Assembly: GCA_045810265.1 (NCBI GenBank)
Contig: JBJMWF010000525.1
Span: 1-5,044, forward strand
Origin: Scleromatobacter sp045810265
Lineage (GTDB): Bacteria; Pseudomonadota; Gammaproteobacteria; Burkholderiales; Burkholderiaceae_C
Length of the DNA: 5,044 nt
Reading direction: 5' to 3'
Shown here: positions 1-5,044 of the stretch, piece after piece
Layout of the letters: every line of letters begins with the position of its first letter
How positions within the stretch are numbered: the stretch's first letter is position 1
Notes under the pieces: model-generated
Database searches by the model: none
Told to the model about the DNA's origin: nothing
The model's input: the letters and a program-made list of their open reading frames with translations, nothing else
Made by a program: the position numbers and the translations under genes

Positions 1-864
1 GAGCCGACCGAGCGCGAGAAGGGCCTCAGCTACGTGACCGGCCATCGCGTCACCGGCGCGAACGGCCTGAACGACCTGAGCTTCTCCTATCCGCAGACCG
101 GCGAGGTGGCCGCGCCGCGCGTGCTCAAGAACGTCACGGTGCGCGTCAAGGCGGGCGAGCGCATCGCCATCCTCGGCCGCATCGGCAGCGGCAAGTCCAC
201 CATCCTGCGCCTGATGGCCGGGCTGTACCAGCCGGCCGAGGGCTACGTCGACGTCGACGGCCTGGACCTGCGCCAGCTCGACCCGGCCGACTACCGCATG
301 CGCGTCGGCTTCGTCTCGCAGGAGCCGCGCCTGTTCAACGGCACGCTGCGCGACAACGTGATGATGGGCCGCTCGCAGCTCGATGCAGCCAAGCTCTCGG
401 AGGTCGCCCGCGTCACCGGCCTGGATCGCGTGGTGGCCGGGCATCCGCAAGGCTGGGAGCTGTCGGTGGGCGAGATGGGCGGCCTGCTCTCCGGCGGCCA
501 GCGCCAGCTCGTCGCGCTGGCGCGTTGCCTGATCACCAAGCCGCAGATCCTGTTGATGGACGAGCCCACCAGCTCGATGGACGCGCAATCCGAAGTGATG
601 TTCCTGCGCCAGCTCAAGGAAGCCGCCGGCACGCGCACGCTGATCATGGTCACTCACCGCCCCGCGGTGCTGGAACTGGTGGACCGCGTGATGGTGGTCG
701 ACGGCGGCAAGGTGGTGCTCGACGGCCCGAAGGCGGCGGTGCTGGCCGCGTTGTCCGGCATCAAGCCGCCGGGCCAGCAGCAGCTGCCGCAGCAGCGCCC
801 GTCCAGCGAGCAACCGGTGCAGCGCCAGGCTGCGCCGTCGATGGAAAGGGCGCAGGCCGCCTGA
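1..864 (+). CDS. Type I secretion ABC exporter, LapB/HlyB type, C-terminal ATPase domain (5' partial)
   Basis: Inner-membrane ATPase of a type I secretion system; it energises one-step export through the HlyD and TolC partners encoded next. The frame is open from base 1, so the transmembrane domain and any C39-like peptidase domain lie upstream; 287 residues are visible. Numbering from base 1, the nucleotide-binding domain is complete: A-loop Tyr30 in FSYP, Walker A GRIGSGKST at 59-67, Q-loop Gln107, signature LSGGQ at 163-167, Walker B ILLMD at 183-187 followed by catalytic Glu188, D-loop SSMD at 191-194 and H-loop His219 in VTHR. The GRIGSGKST form and the VTHR/DGP ending resemble LapB-type exporters of large adhesins as I know them. 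Oddities are GEMG just before the signature, where many relatives have GERG, and a Gln/Pro-rich tail from about residue 256. ATG and GTG codons inside the fragment, such as GTG 34, are not true starts because the upstream residues fit the linker to the membrane domain. LapB rather than HlyB subtype is an inference. Confidence 0.96.
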   Translation, partial: EPTEREKGLSYVTGHRVTGANGLNDLSFSYPQTGEVAAPRVLKNVTVRVKAGERIAILGRIGSGKSTILRLMAGLYQPAEGYVDVDGLDLRQLDPADYRMRVGFVSQEPRLFNGTLRDNVMMGRSQLDAAKLSEVARVTGLDRVVAGHPQGWELSVGEMGGLLSGGQRQLVALARCLITKPQILLMDEPTSSMDAQSEVMFLRQLKEAAGTRTLIMVTHRPAVLELVDRVMVVDGGKVVLDGPKAAVLAALSGIKPPGQQQLPQQRPSSEQPVQRQAAPSMERAQAA

Positions 865-885
865 CGCGCCTGTCCGTCGACGACG

Positions 886-2169
886 ATGCCCCGCTTCAGC
901 CTTCCCTTCAGGATGCCGTTCTTCAAGGCGCCCGAGCCCGAGCTCGCGGTGCCACAGATGGGCGGCCGTGCGCGCCGCGGCGACGCCGCCTTCATGAGCG
1001 GCGTGCGCGCGGCGCAGGTCGTCGAGGCGGCACCGCAGGTCACCTGGGTGCTGTACCTGATGGCGGCGGCGCTGACCTCGGCGCTCAGCTGGGCCGCGGT
1101 GGCCCGCGTCGACGAAGTCACCAAGGCGGATGCGCGCATCGTGCCCGAAGGCCGCGAGCAGGTCATCGCCAGCCTCGAAGGCGGCATCCTGCGCGAGCTG
1201 TTCGTCAAGGAAGGCGAGCAGGTGGAGGCGGGCCAGGACCTTGCCGAACTCGACCCGACGCGCTTCCAGGCGCAGCAGGCCGAAGGCCAGGCCAAGCTGG
1301 TCGCGCTGAAGGCGCAGATCGCCCGGCTGACCGCCGAGGCCACCGGCCGCGCGCTGGTGTTCCCGGCCGAGGTCGAGGCCGTGCCCGAGGTCGCCCAGAG
1401 CGAGCGCGATTCCTACCTCGCCCGAAAGCGCGCCAACGACGACGCGGCCGGCTCCAACCAGCGCGGCATCGACATGCTGCGCCGCGAGCTGGCGATGTCC
1501 GAGGCGATGTCGGCCAAGGGGCTGCTGTCCGAAGTGGAGCTGCTGCACCTGCGGCGCCAGATCAACGAGATGTCGCTGCAATCGGAGGACCGGCTCAACC
1601 GTTTCCGCCAGGATGCTTCCACCGAGCTGGCCAAGCTCAGGACCGACCTGGCCGCGCTGGAGGAACAGCAGGCCGGCCGCCAGGACGTGCTCTCGCGCAC
1701 CAAGATCAGGTCGCCGGTGCGCGGCATCGTCAAGAACATCCGCGTCAACACGCTGGGCGGCGTGATCGGCGGCGGCGCGCCCATCATGGAGATCGTTCCG
1801 ATCGGCAAGCTCACGCTGATCGAGGCGCATGTCAGGCCCGGCGAGATCGGCTTCCTGCAGGTCGGCCAGGTCGCCAAGGTCAAGCTCGCGGCCTACGACT
1901 TCGCGCTGTACGGCGCCATCGACGGCACCATCGAATCGATCAGCCCCGATGCGCTCGGCGACCCCGACCGCGCCGTCGGCAGCGCCGACCCGACCTACTA
2001 CCGCGTGATGCTGCGCGTGGACGCCAACACGCTGCACGAGAAGGGCAAGACACTGCCGCTGCTGCCTGGCATGACGGGCAGCGTGGAGGTGCGCATCGGC
2101 GAGCGCTCGGTGCTCAACTTCCTGCTGCGGCCCATGGTCAAGTCCAAGGAAGCGTTCCGCGAACGCTAG
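886..2169 (+). CDS. HlyD/LapC-family periplasmic adaptor (membrane fusion protein) of type I secretion
   Basis: This 427-residue protein bridges the inner-membrane ABC exporter and the outer-membrane TolC channel. Residues 1-50 are a cytoplasmic tail, and about 53-73 form the single membrane anchor. Residues 84-125 are the first lipoyl/barrel half, with SLEGGILRELFVKEGEQV. About 126-270 is a charged, Ala/Leu/Glu/Gln-rich alpha-helical coiled-coil hairpin. From 274, TKIRSPVRGIV closes the lipoyl domain, followed by the beta-barrel with AYDFALYGAIDGTIESIS near 336-353. Residues 392-414 fit the classical HlyD family signature as I remember it, from LLPGM through IGERSVLNFLL. Length is normal for the family. 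The gene starts 21 bp after the ABC stop in the same reading frame, with no other start codon between, so ATG 886 is the earliest possible start. No good Shine-Dalgarno sequence precedes it, which suggests translational coupling to the ABC gene. ATG 913 is an alternative start and would remove nine residues. Co-transcription with the ABC gene is very likely. Confidence 0.96.
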   Translation: MPRFSLPFRMPFFKAPEPELAVPQMGGRARRGDAAFMSGVRAAQVVEAAPQVTWVLYLMAAALTSALSWAAVARVDEVTKADARIVPEGREQVIASLEGGILRELFVKEGEQVEAGQDLAELDPTRFQAQQAEGQAKLVALKAQIARLTAEATGRALVFPAEVEAVPEVAQSERDSYLARKRANDDAAGSNQRGIDMLRRELAMSEAMSAKGLLSEVELLHLRRQINEMSLQSEDRLNRFRQDASTELAKLRTDLAALEEQQAGRQDVLSRTKIRSPVRGIVKNIRVNTLGGVIGGGAPIMEIVPIGKLTLIEAHVRPGEIGFLQVGQVAKVKLAAYDFALYGAIDGTIESISPDALGDPDRAVGSADPTYYRVMLRVDANTLHEKGKTLPLLPGMTGSVEVRIGERSVLNFLLRPMVKSKEAFRER

Positions 2170-2255
2170 GCGATCAGGGCCGGGGAATGACTCGGCTTCG
2201 CGCCGCTTATCGGCCGAACGCCAGCCCTTGCGTCAACTCATGATGAGGACATTGC

Positions 2256-2261
2256 AAGAAG
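2256..2261 (+). promoter_or_regulatory. Probable ribosome binding site for the TolC-family gene
   Basis: AAGAAG ends 10 bases before ATG 2272 and is an imperfect Shine-Dalgarno match. It favours ATG 2272 over the in-frame ATG 2281. A GAGG at 2245-2248 is too far upstream to serve either start. Confidence 0.4.
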
Positions 2262-2271
2262 CTGTCCTGCC

Positions 2272-3708
2272 ATGGGATCCATGAACCTCAAATCGACCTG
2301 GTTGGCCTTGGCCGTCGCGCTCGGTGCAGCCGTCTCGGCGCCGGCTCCGGCCGCGACTGCCCGCCGCCTGTCCACCGCTGCACCCGTGGCCGTCGCCGCG
2401 CCGGCCTCGAACGGCCGCTGCATCAACGACGAAGGCGCCGATCCGCAGAACCCGCCGACGTTCCGCACGGTGCCGGCGAGCTCGGGCTCGTCGTCGCAGC
2501 CGGCCAACGTCGCGGCACCGCGCGTGAACCTGCTGAGCATGGTGCAATCGGCCATCCGCCGCAGCAACGCCGTCGGCGCCGCCAGGCTGCTGGCCGAAGC
2601 CGCCGCCAGCGACATCGACGAGGCCCGAACGGGCGCTTATCCGCAGGTCGGCATCTCCGGCCAGATCGGCGGGATCGACGCCGGCGCGCCCAACTCCGCG
2701 GCCGTGCACGGCTCGCAGTTCCAGGGCGGGCTGTCCGTCACCGCGCCGCTGTACGACGGCGGCCACATCCGCGACATGACCGAGTACCGCAGGCACCTGG
2801 CGGAGGTCGCCAAGTTCGGCGAGGTGGGCGCGCAGGAGCAGATCGCGTTGCAGACGGTCTCGCTCGCGCTCGATCGCAGCCGCTACACCGTCCAGGCGCA
2901 GGTCTATGAGCAGTACGCCCGCAAGATGAGCTGCCTGGTGGACGCGCTGCAGCAGATCGTGACTGCCGACCGCGGCCGCACCAGCGAGCTGGTGCAGGCC
3001 AGGAAGACCCAGCAGCAGGCCGAGCTGTCGCGCGACCAGGTGCTGTCGCAAAAGCGCCTGACCGAGATCCGCCTCAAGCGCTTCGTCGGCGACGACCTGC
3101 CGCCGACCGAAGGCATCACGTCGGTGATGCTGGACACGCCGGCACTGCCGGATCTCATCACCATGGCCTCGCGCGCCTCGGAGATCCAGGCACTGGACTC
3201 GCAGGCCGCCGCGCTCGATTCCTACGTGCGGGCAGTGCTCGACGGCCAGAAGCCGCAGCTGGGCGTGCTGGTGGCGGCGACCAAGTCGGCCGGCGCGGGG
3301 ACGTCGCGCTCGGTGTCGGGCGGGCTCACGTTCAACTGGCAGGTGTTCAACGCTTCCAACAAGTACACGACCGAGTCGGCGCGCAAGCGCGCCGCGGCCG
3401 CGCGCCTGACGCGCGAGGACGCGCTGGAATCGCGCAAGTACCGCATGGCCGAGGTGCACGAGCAGGCCGAGCATGCGATGGACCGGGCACGCAGCGTCAT
3501 CGAGATCCTGCACAACAGCGAGCTGGTGCGCAACTTCACGCTGCAGCAGTGGCAGCAGCTGGGCCGGCGCTCCCTGTTCGACGTGATGGCCGCCGAGGGC
3601 GACCACTACAACATGCGGGTGCAGTACGTGGACGCGCTGTACGACACGCAGCAGTCCAACGCGCTGCTGTGGTCGCTGGGGCTGGGGTTGGCGGTGCACC
3701 TGGAGTAG
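2272..3708 (+). CDS. TolC-family outer-membrane channel of type I secretion (LapE-like)
   Basis: Outer-membrane efflux protein that forms the exit duct for the ABC/HlyD exporter encoded just upstream; 478 residues, normal for the family. A signal peptide occupies about residues 4-30: Lys7, hydrophobic stretch 10-23, and AxA sites ending at 27 or 30. Residues 31-85 are a low-complexity Ala/Pro/Ser linker with a lone Cys50; there is no lipobox, so it is not a lipoprotein. The two structural repeats follow. The first includes YPQVGISGQIGG near 123-134, APLYDGG at 158-164, and the coiled helix with GRTSELVQARKTQQQAE at 235-251. The second begins near PQLGVLVAATKS at 328-339, has FNWQVFN at 354-360, and ends in LGRRSLFDVMAAEGDHYN at 430-447 and LLWSLGLGL, the typical C-terminal helix of this family. 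ATG 2272 is chosen for its AAGAAG at 10 bp; ATG 2281 would give an almost identical signal peptide. A 102-bp gap separates it from the HlyD gene, with no convincing promoter or terminator in it, so one operon is likely. Confidence 0.95.
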   Translation: MGSMNLKSTWLALAVALGAAVSAPAPAATARRLSTAAPVAVAAPASNGRCINDEGADPQNPPTFRTVPASSGSSSQPANVAAPRVNLLSMVQSAIRRSNAVGAARLLAEAAASDIDEARTGAYPQVGISGQIGGIDAGAPNSAAVHGSQFQGGLSVTAPLYDGGHIRDMTEYRRHLAEVAKFGEVGAQEQIALQTVSLALDRSRYTVQAQVYEQYARKMSCLVDALQQIVTADRGRTSELVQARKTQQQAELSRDQVLSQKRLTEIRLKRFVGDDLPPTEGITSVMLDTPALPDLITMASRASEIQALDSQAAALDSYVRAVLDGQKPQLGVLVAATKSAGAGTSRSVSGGLTFNWQVFNASNKYTTESARKRAAAARLTREDALESRKYRMAEVHEQAEHAMDRARSVIEILHNSELVRNFTLQQWQQLGRRSLFDVMAAEGDHYNMRVQYVDALYDTQQSNALLWSLGLGLAVHLE

Positions 3709-3730
3709 GGCGGGGCCGCTCCCGTTGGAG

Positions 3731-3748
3731 GGGCGCCGGGAGGCGCCC
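3731..3748 (+). terminator. First of two tandem GC hairpins after the secretion genes
   Basis: GGGCGCC at 3731-3737 and GGCGCCC at 3742-3748 form a perfect 7-bp stem with a GGGA loop, starting 22 bases after the TolC-family stop codon. No T tract follows, so alone it is a weak terminator. It may act with the next hairpin or protect the 3' end of the mRNA. Confidence 0.5.
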
Positions 3749-3750
3749 TG

Positions 3751-3772
3751 GCGGCGCCGTGGGCGCCGCTTT
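3751..3772 (+). terminator. Probable rho-independent terminator of the secretion operon
   Basis: GCGGCGCC at 3751-3758 pairs perfectly with GGCGCCGC at 3762-3769 around a three-base GTG loop. The 8-bp all-GC stem is followed directly by TTT (3770-3772). The position, 42 bases after the TolC-family stop, suits an operon end. The T tract is short, so termination may be partial or the hairpin may mainly stabilise the transcript. Confidence 0.6.
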
Positions 3773-3798
3773 GGCCGTTCCGGCGCCGATATGAGGGC

Positions 3799-3826
3799 CC
3801 GGATCCGGCCTATTCGCGCGATCGCG
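3799..3826. repeat. Pair of perfect 10-bp palindromes in the intergenic region
   Basis: CCGGATCCGG (3799-3808) and CGCGATCGCG (3817-3826) are each perfect self-complementary decamers, with centres 18 bp apart. Both have GATC at the core. They lie between the probable terminator and the glycosyltransferase gene, where an operator could sit. In DNA this GC-rich such palindromes also arise by chance, so a regulatory role is only a suggestion. Confidence 0.25.
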
Positions 3827-3862
3827 ACCGGCCCTGCCGCGCGAACATCCTGGCCATTCCCA

Positions 3863-3889
3863 TAAAGTTTTCCCAGGAGTCGCCGAATG
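3863..3889 (+). promoter_or_regulatory. Sigma-28 (FliA)-like promoter match overlapping a start codon
   Basis: TAAAGTTT at 3863-3870, an 11-base spacer, then GCCGAATG at 3882-3889. The enterobacterial FliA consensus as I know it is TAAAGTTT-N11-GCCGATAA, so the -35 element matches 8 of 8, the spacing is exact and the -10 element matches 5 of 8. The -10 overlaps ATG 3887, so a transcript from it would begin inside the gene and could not use that start. It may be a chance match, an internal promoter, or a sign that the start lies downstream. Confidence 0.25.
3875..3879 (+). promoter_or_regulatory. Strong ribosome binding site of the glycosyltransferase gene
   Basis: AGGAG is separated from ATG 3887 by seven bases, close to ideal. 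It fixes the start at 3887 against later in-frame ATGs such as 3956, which lacks such a site. Confidence 0.8.
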
Positions 3890-5044
3890 CAGCAGTCCAG
3901 CCAGGTTGCCCCCCACGTCGCGCCACAGCATGCTCACGGCGCGGCCTCCGGCGCGATGCCGGCGGATGCGGCGAGCGTCGCCCTCGCGGCGGTCGCGGCC
4001 CCTGGCGCCGAGCGCATCGTCATCGACCGCAACCTGCTGCTGCAGGGCATCGCGCTGCAGAACGAAGGCAAGCTGGAGCAGGCCCAGGCCGTGTTCGAGC
4101 TGTTCCTCACCCATATCCCCAACGAAGGCGTCGCCCTGTACTCGCTGGCCGTCGTGCTGATGGAGCGCTTCGGCGCCGAGCGTGCGCTGCCGGTGGTCGA
4201 ACGCGGCGTGCAGGTGGCGCCCACGTTCGCGCCGATCTGGTACGCGGCGGGCGCGGTCCAGCAGCGCCTGGGCCTGCGCGACGCGGCCATCAAGAGCTAC
4301 GAGCGCGCGCTCGAGCTCAAGCCCGACTACGTCGAGGCCCTGATCAACAGCGGCACGCTGTACCGCGAGACGCTCAACCACCACGCCGCCATCGACCGCT
4401 TCAACCGCGCCCTGGCGCTCAAGCCCGACCACCTGAACGCGATGTCCAATCTCGCGATCATGCTGACCGAGTTCAAGCGTCCACTCGAGGCGGTGGCCAT
4501 GTTCGAACGCCTGCTGCAGATCAAGCCCGACTTCGAATACGGCGTCGGCTCGATCTGCTACGAGCGCATGCACGCCTGCGACTGGTCGCATTTCGATTCC
4601 GACGTGGCCAAGATCCTGGCCGGCATCGAGGCCGGCCAGCCCATCGCCAAGTCGCTGGGCGTGATGTCCATCACCGACGACGCCGCCGTGCATCACAAGT
4701 GCGCCGAGATCTTCGCCGCCCAGCGCTACACGCCGCGCCACGCGCCGCTGTGGACGGGCCAGCGCTATCGCCACGACCGCATCCGCATCGCCTATGTCTC
4801 GCCCGACCTGCGCGAGCACCCCGTGGGCCACCTGATGGCCGGCATCTTCGAGCGCCACGACAAGAAGCGCTTCGAGACGATCGCCATCTCGATCGGCGCC
4901 AACGACTCGAGCCGCCTGCGCCAGCGCATGGTCGACACCTTCGACCACTTCATCGACGCGCGCCTGATGGACAGCCGCAAGATCGCCGAGCTGATGCGCG
5001 AGATGGAAGTCGACATCGCCATCGACCTGGCCGGCTTCACCGCC
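3887..5044 (+). CDS. TPR-containing O-GlcNAc transferase, SPINDLY/GT41 family (3' partial)
   Basis: Predicted cytoplasmic glycosyltransferase that moves a sugar from a nucleotide-sugar donor, UDP-GlcNAc in the best-known relatives, to Ser/Thr of proteins. The frame is open to the window edge: 386 residues and no stop. Residues 1-46 are an Ala/His/Gln-rich leader without membrane segments. Five 34-residue tetratricopeptide repeats follow at about 50-80, 81-114, 115-148, 149-182 and 183-216; the last three end in the classical ALELKPDY, ALALKPDH and LLQIKPDF pattern. A linker with HACDWSHFDSD (229-239) is typical of bacterial SPINDLY-like proteins. The catalytic domain begins near 297 with RIRIAYVSPDLREHPVGHLM; the His residues at 311 and 315 lie where human OGT has NHPTSH, which contains its active-site His498. 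It continues with a charged stretch to DIAIDLAGFT at 376-385. The rest, including the donor-binding half, is beyond the window. It follows the secretion genes by 178 bp with a probable terminator between, so it may have its own promoter. Acceptor and sugar are unknown; the exported protein or flagellin are candidates. Confidence 0.94.
   Translation, partial: MQQSSQVAPHVAPQHAHGAASGAMPADAASVALAAVAAPGAERIVIDRNLLLQGIALQNEGKLEQAQAVFELFLTHIPNEGVALYSLAVVLMERFGAERALPVVERGVQVAPTFAPIWYAAGAVQQRLGLRDAAIKSYERALELKPDYVEALINSGTLYRETLNHHAAIDRFNRALALKPDHLNAMSNLAIMLTEFKRPLEAVAMFERLLQIKPDFEYGVGSICYERMHACDWSHFDSDVAKILAGIEAGQPIAKSLGVMSITDDAAVHHKCAEIFAAQRYTPRHAPLWTGQRYRHDRIRIAYVSPDLREHPVGHLMAGIFERHDKKRFETIAISIGANDSSRLRQRMVDTFDHFIDARLMDSRKIAELMREMEVDIAIDLAGFTA

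Noticed and set aside
2193..2205. Small hairpin CGGC-TTCGC-GCCG in the HlyD-TolC gap as a terminator
   Set aside because: Only a 4-bp stem with no T tract; too weak to split the operon.
525..2243. Long plus-strand open frame of 572 codons overlapping the ABC and HlyD genes
   Set aside because: Its product is Arg/Gly/Ala-rich without recognisable domains and it spans two genes with clear family motifs; it is a high-GC alternate-frame artefact.
2233..3699. Minus-strand open frame of 488 codons opposite the TolC gene
   Set aside because: The product is rich in His, Arg, Gln and Val without a domain, and it mirrors codon positions of the well-supported TolC gene; it is an antisense shadow.
3771..3795. 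Possible sigma-70 promoter TTGGCC ... TATGAG upstream of the transferase gene
   Set aside because: The spacing is only 13 bases and both elements are poor matches.
3861..3866. CATAAA as a sigma-70 -10 box for the transferase gene
   Set aside because: It matches 4 of 6, but no -35 element is found 16-18 bases upstream (the region reads GC-rich).
4037..4534. Repeated ALELKPDY-like segments as DNA repeats
   Set aside because: They are protein-level TPR units; the DNA copies are diverged and do not form a nucleotide repeat.
3536..4948. Minus-strand open frame of 470 codons opposite the end of the TolC gene and the transferase gene
   Set aside because: It crosses the intergenic hairpins and opposes a clear TPR/GT41 coding frame with a good ribosome binding site; composition is typical of antisense GC-rich frames.

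Overview
The window is about two-thirds or more G+C (visual estimate), with strong G/C preference at third codon positions, tightly packed genes and no mobile elements, RNA genes or CRISPR repeats. Gene content and protein sequences point to a Gram-negative proteobacterium with an outer membrane. A high-GC betaproteobacterium of the Burkholderiales is my best guess, but this is an inference from style and not from a marker gene.

Positions 1-3708 hold three plus-strand genes that together make a type I secretion system: the C-terminal nucleotide-binding part of an inner-membrane ABC exporter of LapB/HlyB type (1-864, entering from outside the window), a HlyD/LapC-type periplasmic adaptor (886-2169), and a TolC-family outer-membrane channel with a signal peptide (2272-3708). 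The ABC and HlyD genes are 21 bp apart and in the same reading frame. The TolC gene follows after a 102-bp gap. Such machines export large proteins in one step from cytoplasm to outside, typically RTX or repeat-rich adhesins. The substrate gene is not in the window.

Positions 3709-3886 are intergenic. They contain two tandem GC-only hairpins, the second followed by TTT, which probably end the secretion operon. The same stretch carries five GGCGCC palindromes at roughly 10-bp intervals, two perfect 10-bp palindromes, and a sequence resembling a sigma-28 promoter that overlaps the next start codon.

Positions 3887-5044 hold the first 386 codons of a plus-strand gene that runs off the right edge. 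It has five tetratricopeptide repeats followed by the start of a SPINDLY/O-GlcNAc-transferase (GT41) catalytic domain. A cytoplasmic protein glycosyltransferase beside a type I exporter suggests, by analogy with HMW1C-type adhesin glycosylation, that the exported protein could be glycosylated before secretion. This is the most interesting hypothesis the window supports, but no substrate is visible.
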